From Actinoplanes palleronii (GTDB lineage Bacteria; Actinomycetota; Actinomycetes; Mycobacteriales; Micromonosporaceae), in contig NZ_BOMS01000117.1 of assembly GCF_016862315.1 (NCBI RefSeq), forward strand, positions 1-47,077: a DNA stretch of 47,077 bases. Reading direction: 5' to 3'. Positions 33,823 to 41,698 of this stretch are shown here, piece by piece. The position numbers and the translations under genes were made by a program. Below the pieces are notes generated by a model. It was not told the origin of the DNA, ran no database searches, and saw nothing but the letters and a program-made list of their open reading frames with translations. Each line of letters begins with the position of its first letter. The stretch's first letter is position 1.

Positions 33823-33895
33823 TAGTCCCAGCGGGATTCGAACCCGCGCTACCGCCGTGAGAGGGCGGCGTCCTAGGCCACTAGACGATGGGACC
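33823..33895 (-). tRNA. tRNA-Glu (CTC), second copy
   Basis: The sequence is identical to the copy at 33585-33657 over all 73 nt. It has the same anticodon CTC, T-loop and G1-U72 pair. The spacer between the copies contains a separate terminator, so each copy seems to be a separate transcription unit or processed separately. Confidence 0.95.
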
Positions 33896-33954
33896 AGAAC
33901 TGCTGTCACGCTGAACTTCACGTTCCAGCGAAACCAACCCGAGGATTGGTAACG

Positions 33955-34026
33955 CTGGGGTACCAGGACTCGAACCTAGACTAACTGGACCAGAACCAGT
34001 TGGGCTGCCAATTACCCCATACCCCA
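33955..34026 (-). tRNA. tRNA-Gln (CTG)
   Basis: A 72-nt cloverleaf starting TGGGGTATGGGGTAATTGG on the minus strand, with the acceptor pairing TGGGGTA with TACCCCA and G73. The anticodon loop includes TTCTGGT, giving anticodon CTG. The T-loop is TTCGAGT. CCA is not encoded. A tRNA-Gln next to tRNA-Glu and an FAH-family gene is the same order as in mycobacteria. Confidence 0.95.
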
Positions 34027-34159
34027 TTCGGCCCTGTTTGCCGGGCCGTGGAGAACTTTACCTGAGCCCTCCCGTCCCACCAAATCGGGTTACCCAAAGT
34101 CGTCTGCGTGACTCCGCGACAACTCCGGGTAACCCGATGTCAGCGCCTGCGAGACCCGC

Positions 34160-34954
34160 TCAGTCCAGGGCCACCACGGTGTTGCGCAGCTCCCCGATGC
34201 CCTGCACGCTCACCGACACGGTGTCGCCGGGGACGATCTGACTCACCCCGGCCGGCGTGCCGGTCAGGATCACGTCGCCGGGCAGCAGGGTCATCACGTG
34301 CGAGACGTACGAGACCAGGGTCGGGATGTCGAACACCATGTCCTTGGTCCGGCCGATCTGCCGCACCTCCATGTTGTTCGGGTCGCGGCCGACCTCGCAG
34401 CGCACCTCCAGGTCGCTGACGTCCAGCTCGGTCTCGATCCACGGGCCGAGCGGGCAGAACGAGTCGAACCCCTTGGCCCGGGTCCACTGCGGGTCCTTGC
34501 GCTGCAGGTCGCGCGCGGTGACGTCGTTGGCGACGGTGTAGCCGAAGATCGCCTTCTCGGCGCCGGCCCGGTCCACCCGGCGGGCGCCGGTGGCGCCGAT
34601 CACGACGGCGAGCTCGGCCTCCTCCTCGACCTGGGTGGTGACCGAGGGAATCCGGATCGCGTCGTTCGGGCCGATCACCGAGGTGGAGGGCTTGATGAAG
34701 ATCAGCGGCTCCTTGGGCACCTCGTTGCCCATCTCGGCGGCGTGCTCGGCGTAGTTGCGGCCGACTCCGATCACCTTGCTGGAGAAGATCGGCGCGAGCA
34801 GGCGGACGTCCGGCAGCGCCCACCGCTGGCCGGTGCGCACCACCTTCTCGAACGGCAGGCTGCTGATCTCGGCCACCGTGAGGCCGGAGGCGCCGTCACC
34901 CTCGACGACGCCGAACGACACCCCAGCGGCATGAACAAAACGGGCGAAACGCAC
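34160..34954 (-). CDS. Fumarylacetoacetate hydrolase (FAH) family protein
   Basis: A 264-residue protein of the FAH superfamily. The metal-binding acidic residues are in VEEEAELAVVIG, with further conserved IGVGRNYAEHAAEMG and ILTGTPAGV near the C-terminus. Members include 2-hydroxyhepta-2,4-diene-1,7-dioate isomerase and acylpyruvases; the substrate is unknown here. The start is the GTG of VRFARFVHAAG. It follows the XRE gene by 40 nt and is probably at the end of that operon or has its own promoter. Confidence 0.88.
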   Translation of the reverse strand: MRFARFVHAAGVSFGVVEGDGASGLTVAEISSLPFEKVVRTGQRWALPDVRLLAPIFSSKVIGVGRNYAEHAAEMGNEVPKEPLIFIKPSTSVIGPNDAIRIPSVTTQVEEEAELAVVIGATGARRVDRAGAEKAIFGYTVANDVTARDLQRKDPQWTRAKGFDSFCPLGPWIETELDVSDLEVRCEVGRDPNNMEVRQIGRTKDMVFDIPTLVSYVSHVMTLLPGDVILTGTPAGVSQIVPGDTVSVSVQGIGELRNTVVALD

Positions 34955-34994
34955 GGGTAACCCCAACTTCCACAAGGACGGATTCCCCTGGAAT

Positions 34995-35237
34995 CTACGC
35001 CGGGCGGGACTCCGCGCCGAGTCGCGGGAACGGCTCCAGGGCGAACACCACCTCGACCGGCACCTCGAAGTACGCGCAGATCCGCAACGCGAGGTGCAGG
35101 CTGGGACTGAACTCACTGCGTTCCAGATAGCCGACTGTCTGATAGTGCACACCGAGCGCGTCGGCCAGCTGGCGCCGGGAGATGCCCCGCTCGGCGCGCA
35201 GCATCGCGATCCGGTTGTACGTGATCTCACTCGCCAT
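34995..35237 (-). CDS. XRE-family small transcriptional regulator (80 aa)
   Basis: A single helix-turn-helix of the Cro/C1 type: RIAMLRAERGISRRQLADALGVHYQTVGYLERSE (shown here in part as ISRRQLADALGVHYQTVG). The compact size of 80 residues is typical of the small XRE regulators found in ABC-2 transporter operons. It is the third gene after an ATPase and a permease (7-nt gap to the permease). A GTAGTA-GATG-TACTAC palindrome at the head of the operon is its likely target (inference). Confidence 0.9.
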   Translation of the reverse strand: MASEITYNRIAMLRAERGISRRQLADALGVHYQTVGYLERSEFSPSLHLALRICAYFEVPVEVVFALEPFPRLGAESRPA

Positions 35238-35244
35238 GACCGGC

Positions 35245-36084
35245 TCAGCGCCCGATCCGGGACAGGGCCCGCTCGCGCCGGGCGGCCACCGCCGAGCCGG
35301 ACTCGCGGGCGGCCATCCGGCGCAGCAGCATCGGCGCCAGCAGCAGCCCGACGATCGCCCAGGCGGTCAGCACCCCGAACGTCTCCAGGTGCCGCCAGGA
35401 GTGCGTGATCTCCACCGCTGCCAGGGAATCGGGCAGGAAGACCGAACGCATGCCCAACCCTAGCCAGTACATCGGGAAGGCCTGCGCCAGGCCCTGCAGC
35501 CAGCCGGGGAAGCCGGTGATCGGGTAGAAGATGCCGGAGGCCGCGATCAGCCCGAAGATCGGCAGGTTCACCAGGGCGACGTTCCGCGGGTCGTCGAAGA
35601 TCGAGCCGATCGCCGCACCGAGTGGCAGGGTGGCCGCGAAGCCGACCGGCACCAGCCAGAGCAGGGTGAGCCAGCCGGTCAGGCCGACGTGCAGCCCGCT
35701 CACCAGGAACAGGCCGGGGACCAACTGGAGCAGGAACGCGACCAGCGACATCCCGCCGACCAGCACCACCTTGCCGATCAGATAGCTGCTCATCCCGCGC
35801 GGCAGGGCCTTGGCGCGCAGCAGCGTGCCGTCCTCCCGATCCATGATCAGCAGCTGGGCCGTGGTCATCAGGCCGCCCAGCGCGAAGTTCATCCCGAAGA
35901 CGCTGGGCAGCGTCCGGGCGCCGAGCGAGAACGACGTGCCGGGCACCTGCGCGTCCCGCATGAAGAAGATCGTGCCGAGCAGCAGCAGCGCGGGGAACAG
36001 ATAGGACCACAGGTCCATCGGCGTGGTGACGGTGTGCCGCAGCTCGATCCAGCCGCGGCGCAGGCCCGCCGTGATCGGGGTCAT
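35245..36084 (-). CDS. ABC-2 type transporter permease
   Basis: This is a 279-residue permease with six hydrophobic segments in the order expected of ABC-2 transporters. DREDGTLLRAKALPRGMSSYLIGKV between membrane helices 2 and 3 is the typical coupling-helix motif (shown in part as DREDGTLLRAKALPRG). It pairs with the ATPase upstream to form an exporter, perhaps for a drug or lipid. It overlaps the ATPase gene by 4 nt. Confidence 0.9.
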   Translation of the reverse strand: MTPITAGLRRGWIELRHTVTTPMDLWSYLFPALLLLGTIFFMRDAQVPGTSFSLGARTLPSVFGMNFALGGLMTTAQLLIMDREDGTLLRAKALPRGMSSYLIGKVVLVGGMSLVAFLLQLVPGLFLVSGLHVGLTGWLTLLWLVPVGFAATLPLGAAIGSIFDDPRNVALVNLPIFGLIAASGIFYPITGFPGWLQGLAQAFPMYWLGLGMRSVFLPDSLAAVEITHSWRHLETFGVLTAWAIVGLLLAPMLLRRMAARESGSAVAARRERALSRIGR

Positions 36085-37004
36085 CGGTCCCGCTCCGAGT
36101 CCTGGACCAGCTTCATGTAGGTGTCCTCCAGACTGGACCGGCGCACCTCGAGGTCGCCGATCGCCGCACCGTGCTGCCGGAAGAGGTCGTGCACATACGC
36201 CGTGGCGTCCGCGGTGGAGTGCACGAACCGCTGCCCGTCCCGGGTCCAGCGGATCTCGGTCTCGCCGGCCACCCGCCGGGACAGCTCGTCGGCCGAGCCG
36301 CTCGCGATGATCTGCCCGCCGGACAGGATCAGGATCCGGTCGGCGAGCTTCTCCGCCTCGTCCAGGTCGTGCGTGGTGAGCAGCACCGTGGTGTCGGCCA
36401 GGTCGGTCAGCTCGTGGATCAGGTCGTGGAACTCACGCCGGGCGGCCGGGTCGAACCCGACCGTCGGCTCGTCCAGGAACAGCAACTCGGGGCGGCCGAC
36501 GATGCCGATCGCCACGTCCAGCCGGCGGCGCTGGCCGCCGGAGAGCCGGTTCACCCGGGTCTTGCCGGCGGCGGTCAGGCCGACCGCCTCGAGCAGGTCG
36601 TCGACCGGCCAGGGCCGGGGCGTCCGCTCGGTGCCGAACGCCGCGTAGTGCAACCCGATGTGCTCCAGCAGCTCACGGACCCGCCACTTGCCGTGGTCGC
36701 GCCAGGACTGCAGGACCACGCCGAGCCGGGCCCGCCACCGCTCGTCGCCGTGCTCCGGGTCGACGCCGAGCACCCGGACGTGGCCGGCCGACCGGCGCCG
36801 GAAGCCCTCCAGGATCTCGATCGTGGTGGTCTTGCCCGCACCGTTCGGCCCGAGCAGTGCGATCACCTCGCCGGGACGCGCGGTGAACCCGATGCCGCCG
36901 AGAACCTCTTTCGGCCCGTAACTCATCCGCAGGTCGCGGACCTCGAGGACCGGATCGCCGACCGGAAGCTCCTGGCCCGCGCTCGTCAGTGCGGTCTCCG
37001 TCAT
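36081..37004 (-). CDS. ABC transporter ATP-binding protein
   Basis: A DrrA-like ATPase. Walker A is GPNGAGKTT, the signature LSGGQRRRLD, and Walker B LLFLDEPTVGFD, followed by the H-loop LLTTHDLDEAE. A C-terminal extension of about 80 residues (RWTRDGQRFVHSTAD) is typical of DrrA-type exporters. The ATG at 37004 is the likely start; an in-frame TTG at 37013 is possible. It is the first gene of the exporter operon. Confidence 0.93.
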   Translation of the reverse strand: MTETALTSAGQELPVGDPVLEVRDLRMSYGPKEVLGGIGFTARPGEVIALLGPNGAGKTTTIEILEGFRRRSAGHVRVLGVDPEHGDERWRARLGVVLQSWRDHGKWRVRELLEHIGLHYAAFGTERTPRPWPVDDLLEAVGLTAAGKTRVNRLSGGQRRRLDVAIGIVGRPELLFLDEPTVGFDPAARREFHDLIHELTDLADTTVLLTTHDLDEAEKLADRILILSGGQIIASGSADELSRRVAGETEIRWTRDGQRFVHSTADATAYVHDLFRQHGAAIGDLEVRRSSLEDTYMKLVQDSERDR

Positions 37005-37025
37005 GTCCGTCAAGCTATCAAAGTC

Positions 37026-37041
37026 GTAGTAGATGTACTAC
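37026..37041. promoter_or_regulatory. Palindromic operator candidate upstream of the ABC-XRE operon
   Basis: GTAGTA-GATG-TACTAC is a perfect inverted repeat of 6-bp arms with a 4-nt centre, 22 nt before the ATPase start. It is in the right place to be bound by the XRE regulator of the same operon. The assignment is from position only. Confidence 0.55.
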
Positions 37042-37284
37042 ATTGCTGAGCATGCCTTCTGTAGTCGCCCTGTCTCTGGGACTCGGTCCCCGGTGGGGCT
37101 TCGCACTGCCCGGCGCGCCCGGGTTCGGCTGGCCGGCGCGACCCCGGCCCGCTGCGGCAAATCCGGCCATATCCGAAGAAAACCGAAACATCGCCGCGGC
37201 CACATCCCAAGAACCTGCCGTGGCGGACCTCATTCGCGCCTAACGGTGATCGTGTTGATCGCTTCGGCTAGATACATTGGTGCC

Positions 37285-38226
37285 ATGGGGATCAAGCAGG
37301 TGAGGGCACTCACCACCACGCTGCCCTCGGTCACCTGGATTTCCCTGGCCCGGGCGCACGCCGAGCGCGCCGATCAGATGACCGCGGACCACCGCGCCCG
37401 CCGGGCGGCCGGCGAGAAACATCCGATCGAAGATTTTCTGTACGACTACTACAGCACCCGGCCCTCGATGCTGCGGCGATGGCACCCGGGCGTCGGCGCC
37501 GGCCTGGCCTCGGCGCCCGACGGCCTGGCCGAGCACGCCGGGTGGAAGTTCTACGCCACCCACGAGGACGGCATCGTCGCGCTCGACGAGGAAGCCCTGA
37601 TGCAGGCCCGCGGCGAGAGCGTGCGGTACATCCACGGCCTGCTCACCGCGACCGCGTCCCGCCCGGTCTTCTCCGGCTGCTTCGGCCTGCACGAGTGGGC
37701 CATGGTCTACCGCGACCCGGAGCACCGGCACGCGCTGCCGCTGCGCCTGGGTCAGTCCGAGACCGACAAGGTGGTCGAGGGGCACACCATCCGCTGCACG
37801 CACTTCGACGCGTTCCGCTTCTTCACCCCGGAGGCGGTCGGCCTCAACCGTCTCCAGCCGACCCGCGCCACCCAGGTCGACCTGGACCAGCCGGGCTGCC
37901 TGCACGCCGCGATGGACGTGCACAAGTGGGCGCAGAAGCTCGGCCCGGCCGTCCCCGGCGCGCTGGCTCTGGACTGTTTCGCCCTGGCCGGCGAGATCCG
38001 CCTGCTGGACATGCAGGCCAGCCCGTACGACCTGGCCTCCTACGGCCACCCGCCGGTGAAGATCGAGACACCGGAGGGCAAGGCGGAGTACGTCGCCCGC
38101 CAGCGGGAGCTGGCCCGCCGCGCGGCCGGCCTGCGCAGCCGCCTGATCCGGGTCTGCGACGCCCTGCTCGGCCCGGAGGACGCCGCCCGCAACCGCGAAG
38201 CCGTCGCCCCGCACAACCACCGCTGA
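37285..38226 (+). CDS. Conserved actinobacterial protein, sometimes called 3-methyladenine DNA glycosylase (313 aa)
   Basis: The N-terminal pattern HPIEDFLYDYYSTRPSMLRRWHPG (in part RRWHPG) is shared with a family found in many actinobacteria and often labelled 3-methyladenine DNA glycosylase; I did not see the HhH or other DNA glycosylase motif that would prove it. The protein is soluble, with no signal peptide. The ATG at 37285 matches the family N-terminus; the frame is open further upstream over non-coding sequence. The function is uncertain. Confidence 0.6.
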   Translation: MGIKQVRALTTTLPSVTWISLARAHAERADQMTADHRARRAAGEKHPIEDFLYDYYSTRPSMLRRWHPGVGAGLASAPDGLAEHAGWKFYATHEDGIVALDEEALMQARGESVRYIHGLLTATASRPVFSGCFGLHEWAMVYRDPEHRHALPLRLGQSETDKVVEGHTIRCTHFDAFRFFTPEAVGLNRLQPTRATQVDLDQPGCLHAAMDVHKWAQKLGPAVPGALALDCFALAGEIRLLDMQASPYDLASYGHPPVKIETPEGKAEYVARQRELARRAAGLRSRLIRVCDALLGPEDAARNREAVAPHNHR

Positions 38227-38242
38227 CCGCGGCAACGCGGCG

Positions 38243-38293
38243 GCTGGTTCTCCGGGGTGCCTCGCGGCATCGGAAGCACCTCTGAGAACCAGC
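38243..38293. terminator. Stem-loop between convergent genes
   Basis: GCTGGTTCTC pairs with GAGAACCAGC, with an inner GGGGTGC/GCACCTC stem (one wobble). It sits between the gene ending at 38226 and convergent arfB. Its right arm is similar to the hairpin at 21011-21047 (CACCYCTGAGARCCAGC). Confidence 0.7.
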
Positions 38294-38312
38294 TCAAAGG
38301 GGTGACCGGCGG

Positions 38313-38753
38313 TCAGTCGCCGGGGTCGACCCGGCGGTTGTTCTTGGTCTGGGCGCGGCGCTTCTTGGCGCCGATGCGCCGCTCCACCGAGCCCTTCGTC
38401 GGGCGGGTCGCCCGGCGGGCCCGTGGCGGCGCGGCGACCGCCGAGGCGATCAGGGCGCCCAGCCGGGCCGCCGCCGCCTCACGGTTGCGCAGCTGGGAGC
38501 GGTGCTCCGAGGCGGTCACGGTGAGGACGCCGGAGAGCAGGCGGGCACCGAGGCGCTCGACCGCACGGTCCTTCAGGGACGCGGGCAGCAGGTCGGAGCC
38601 GAGCATGTCCCAGGACAGCTCGACGCGGGAATCGGTCGTGTTGACGCCCTGACCACCGGGACCGCTGGAACGGGAGAATCGCCAGGAGAGCTCCGCCGCG
38701 GGGATGGTCAGGCGGTCGTTCACCCGTACGTCCTCAAGCACGCCGACCAGCAT
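38313..38753 (-). CDS. arfB: Alternative ribosome-rescue factor ArfB
   Basis: A stand-alone peptidyl-tRNA hydrolase that frees stalled ribosomes. The GGQ motif is in SSGPGGQGVNTTDSRVEL, and the C-terminal basic tail (KKRRAQTKNNRRVD) is used to enter the mRNA channel. The length of 146 residues is normal for YaeJ/ICT1 proteins. The start is ATG. Confidence 0.94.
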   Translation of the reverse strand: MLVGVLEDVRVNDRLTIPAAELSWRFSRSSGPGGQGVNTTDSRVELSWDMLGSDLLPASLKDRAVERLGARLLSGVLTVTASEHRSQLRNREAAAARLGALIASAVAAPPRARRATRPTKGSVERRIGAKKRRAQTKNNRRVDPGD

Positions 38754-38848
38754 CCCACCCGGAACCGGCGGACCGCCATGGGGTTATCGATCGAACGGAC
38801 CCGCGCAGCGGGGCCGAAATGAAAAGCGGACAGGGCATAGTGGGTGGG

Positions 38849-40165
38849 GTGACGTCCCCAACCGCACCGGTCGCCACGACCGGGTATCCGTGGCCCATCG
38901 AAACCACGCGGCTGGCGAACGGCCTGCGTGTCGTCGTCAGCGAGGACCGGACCGCTCCGGTCGTCTGCGTCAATCTCTGGTACGACGTCGGCTCCCGCCA
39001 CGAACCGCCCGGTCAGACCGGTTTCGCGCACCTCTTCGAGCACCTGATGTTCGAGGGCTCGCAGCACGTCAAGAAGACCGAACACATGAAACTGGTGCAG
39101 GGCAACGGCGGCTCGCTGAACGCCACCACCAACCCGGACCGGACGAACTACTTCGAGAGCATGCCGTCCGAGCACCTGGAGCTGGCGCTCTGGCTGGAAG
39201 CCGACCGGATGGGCGGGCTGGTCCCGGCGCTCACCCAGGAGACCCTGGACAACCAGCGCGAGGTGGTGAAGAACGAGCGCCGCCAGCGGTACGACAACGT
39301 GCCGTACGGGGATGCCTGGCTGCGTCTGCTCCCGCTGCTCTACCCGGAGGGCCACCCCTACCACCACTCCACGATCGGGTCGATGGAAGACCTGAACGGG
39401 GCGGCGCTGGACACCTTCAAGGCCTTCCACCAGCAGTACTACGCGCCGAACAACTGTGTGCTGACGGTCGCCGGGGACGCGTCGCCGGCCGAGGTGTTCG
39501 CGCTGGCCGAGAAGTACTTCGGCGTGATCGACCCGGTGGCGGACATCCCGCCGGCGCCGGTGGGGCACCTCGCCGGGCCGGCCACCAGCGCGGTCCGCGA
39601 GACGGTCACCGCCGCCGTGCCGGCACCGCGGCTCTACCTGTCCCACCGGACGTTCCCGTTCGGCACGGCCGCGTACGACGCGATCACCGTGCTCGCCACC
39701 GTGCTGGGCAGCGGCCGGGGCAGCCGGCTCTACCAGCGGCTGGCCGACGGCAAGCGGATCGCCCAGCCGGACTACATCGGGTCGTACGGTGTCGATCTGG
39801 CACACGCGCCGGCCCCGCTGATCATCACGGCGACCGCGAAGGACGGCGTGCCGGTGGAGCAGCTGGAGCAGGGGCTGGTCGAGGTGGTGCAGAGCCTGGT
39901 CGACGAGCCGGTCACCGACGACGAGCTGAACCGGGCCAAGGCGCTGCTGACCACCAGCTGGTGGCGGCAGGTGTCCACGGTCGGCGGGCGGGCCGACACG
40001 CTGGGGCGGTACACCACCCAGTTCGGTGACCCGGCCACCGCCGGGTACCGCCTTCCGGCGTGGCAGGCGGTCACCGCCGACGACGTCACCGAGGCGGCCA
40101 CCCGCACGCTGCAGCCGGACTCCCGCGTCACCCTGACCTACCTGCCCGAGGAGGAGAAGGCATGA
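38849..40165 (+). CDS. M16-family zinc metallopeptidase, catalytic subunit
   Basis: A pitrilysin/MPP-type peptidase. The inverted zinc motif HLFEH is in GFAHLFEHLMFEGS, and the third ligand Glu is in the following segment (NQREVVKNERRQRYDN, with the E-x-x-x-x-x-V pattern). RxxxRLYQRL near the end is typical. The start at 38849 (GTG, reading VTSPTAPVATTGYP) best matches relatives; an ATG in frame at 38819 is possible. It overlaps the next M16 gene by 4 nt (ATGA). Two adjacent M16 genes usually form an active/inactive pair (family knowledge). Confidence 0.9.
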   Translation: MTSPTAPVATTGYPWPIETTRLANGLRVVVSEDRTAPVVCVNLWYDVGSRHEPPGQTGFAHLFEHLMFEGSQHVKKTEHMKLVQGNGGSLNATTNPDRTNYFESMPSEHLELALWLEADRMGGLVPALTQETLDNQREVVKNERRQRYDNVPYGDAWLRLLPLLYPEGHPYHHSTIGSMEDLNGAALDTFKAFHQQYYAPNNCVLTVAGDASPAEVFALAEKYFGVIDPVADIPPAPVGHLAGPATSAVRETVTAAVPAPRLYLSHRTFPFGTAAYDAITVLATVLGSGRGSRLYQRLADGKRIAQPDYIGSYGVDLAHAPAPLIITATAKDGVPVEQLEQGLVEVVQSLVDEPVTDDELNRAKALLTTSWWRQVSTVGGRADTLGRYTTQFGDPATAGYRLPAWQAVTADDVTEAATRTLQPDSRVTLTYLPEEEKA

Positions 40166-41502
40166 GCCTCGTCACCAGCCGTCCCGAGCCGGGCACCGCC
40201 CGGCCGTACGCCTTCCCCGCGGTCCGCCGGGTCACCGCGCACGGCGGCACCGTGATCGCCGCGCACCTGCCGGGCCAGGTGCTGGCCACTGCGGTGCTGC
40301 TGCTGGACGCGAGCGCGGCCCGGGAGTCGCAGGGCCGCGAGGGCACCGCCACGGTGCTGGCCAAGTCGCTGGAGGAGGGGACGAAGCAGCGGGACTCGGC
40401 GGCGTACGCGCTGGCACTCGAGGGTCTCGGCGCCGAGCTGGTCCCGTCGGTGGACTGGGACGCGTTCCGGATCGGTGTCTCCGCGCCGGCCCCGCAACTG
40501 GCCGACGCGGTGCGGCTGGCCGCCGAGGCGGCACGCACCCCGAAGCTGGACGCGGCGGACGTCGCCCGGGTCCGCGACGACGAGGTGACCGCGCTGCGGA
40601 TGGACTGGGCGCAGCCCGGCCCGCGGGCCGACGCCGCGCTGCGCGCCGACCTGTTCGCCGCGGACGGCCGGTACAGCCGGCCGCTGCACGGCGACCCGGC
40701 CTCGGTGGCCGCGGTGACCGTCGACGACGTGCTCGCGTTCCACCAGGAGTGGATGCTCCGGCCCGGCGTGCTGCTGGTCGCCGGTGACCTGGACGGGCTG
40801 GACCTGGCCGTGCTGGCCGAGGCCGCGTTCGCCGGCACCACCGGGCAGGGGCTGGCCGCCGACGGGCCGCTCGGGCTGGCCGTGCCGGCACGACCGCACG
40901 TGATCCTGGTGGACCGGCCCGGTTCGGTGCAGTCCACGCTGCGGATCGGGCATCGGGCGCCGGAGCGGGCCACCACCGACTACGTGCCGATGACGCTGGC
41001 CGCGACGGTGCTCGGCGGGGCGTTCACGTCCCGGCTGAACCACCTGATCCGCGAGGTGAAGGGCTATACGTACGGCATCCGGGGGTCGTACGCGATGACC
41101 CGCCGGGCCGGGCGCTTCGAGGTGGCCGCCGGGGTGCAGACCGCGGTGACCGGGCCGGCGATCCGGGACACGCTCGGGGAGATCCGGCGTACCCAGCAGG
41201 AGGGTGTCACCGAGGCGGAGCTGGCGGTGGCGCGGTCGTGGCGGGCCGGTCAGCTGTCGGTGGAGATGCAGACGCCGGGCGCGATCGCCGGGGCGCTGGC
41301 CACCCTGGTGGTGCACGGCCTGCCCGACGACTACTACGAGTCGCTGCGCCGGGAGTATCTCGAGGCCACCGTCGAGCAGGTGTCCGCGGCTGCCGAGCGG
41401 CACCTCGCCGTCGACGGCCTGACCCTGGTCGTCGAGGGCGACGGCGACGCCGTCCGCAAGGAACTGGCCGAGTTCGGCGACTTTTCCGAACCCGCCGTCT
41501 AG
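40162..41502 (+). CDS. M16-family peptidase, non-catalytic partner
   Basis: This 446-residue M16 protein has the same fold as its neighbour but no HxxEH motif: the matching position reads ARESQGREGTATVLAKSLEE. The C-terminal glycine-rich loop GGAFTSRLNHLIREVKGYTYGI, used to hold the substrate in such pairs, is well kept (here as TSRLNHLIREVKGYTYGI). It is therefore likely the structural partner of the upstream peptidase. The ATG start overlaps the upstream stop by 4 nt. A giant inverted repeat follows. Confidence 0.9.
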   Translation: MSLVTSRPEPGTARPYAFPAVRRVTAHGGTVIAAHLPGQVLATAVLLLDASAARESQGREGTATVLAKSLEEGTKQRDSAAYALALEGLGAELVPSVDWDAFRIGVSAPAPQLADAVRLAAEAARTPKLDAADVARVRDDEVTALRMDWAQPGPRADAALRADLFAADGRYSRPLHGDPASVAAVTVDDVLAFHQEWMLRPGVLLVAGDLDGLDLAVLAEAAFAGTTGQGLAADGPLGLAVPARPHVILVDRPGSVQSTLRIGHRAPERATTDYVPMTLAATVLGGAFTSRLNHLIREVKGYTYGIRGSYAMTRRAGRFEVAAGVQTAVTGPAIRDTLGEIRRTQQEGVTEAELAVARSWRAGQLSVEMQTPGAIAGALATLVVHGLPDDYYESLRREYLEATVEQVSAAAERHLAVDGLTLVVEGDGDAVRKELAEFGDFSEPAV

Positions 41503-41506
41503 CCCC

Positions 41507-41611
41507 GCAAAAACGCCGCTGACGTGTCGGCAGCTGATTTTCCGCCGCCCGCGGGGTGTGCGGGCGGCGGAAAATCAACTACCGACACGTCAGCTCCAAA
41601 GGCGTTTTTGC
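41507..41611 (+). repeat. 105-nt near-palindromic inverted repeat after the M16 pair
   Basis: Three nested arms pair in order: GCAAAAACGCC with GGCGTTTTTGC, GCTGACGTGTCGG with CCGACACGTCAGC, and TGATTTTCCGCCGCCCG with CGGGCGGCGGAAAATCA, separated by small internal loops and closed by a 9-nt loop. That gives 41 paired positions in 105 nt. It starts 5 nt after the M16 stop and must act at least as a terminator; its length and internal symmetry are unusual and might mark a mobile palindrome unit. The ends carry AAAAACG/CGTTTTT. Confidence 0.85.
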
Positions 41612-41698
41612 CGCGGAGCGAAGCGAAGCCAAGCTAGCAATGTGACCTCAACCGCGTTATCGGTCTGCTGGTAGCCACCGCCGGATAACCTCGCCGCC

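Noticed and set aside
33660..33860. A 66-codon frame on the plus strand that ends in the tRNA cluster
   Set aside because: It overlaps tRNA-Glu 2 and its terminator, so it cannot be a real gene.
33585..33895. An integration site (att) at the duplicated tRNA-Glu genes
   Set aside because: The two copies are complete tRNAs with own terminators; there is no integrase and no partial tRNA repeat that would mark an inserted element.
37052..37243. A 63-codon frame between the ABC operon and the gene at 37285
   Set aside because: There is no ribosome-binding site, low-complexity Pro/Arg/Ala content and no recognisable family; more likely non-coding spacer.
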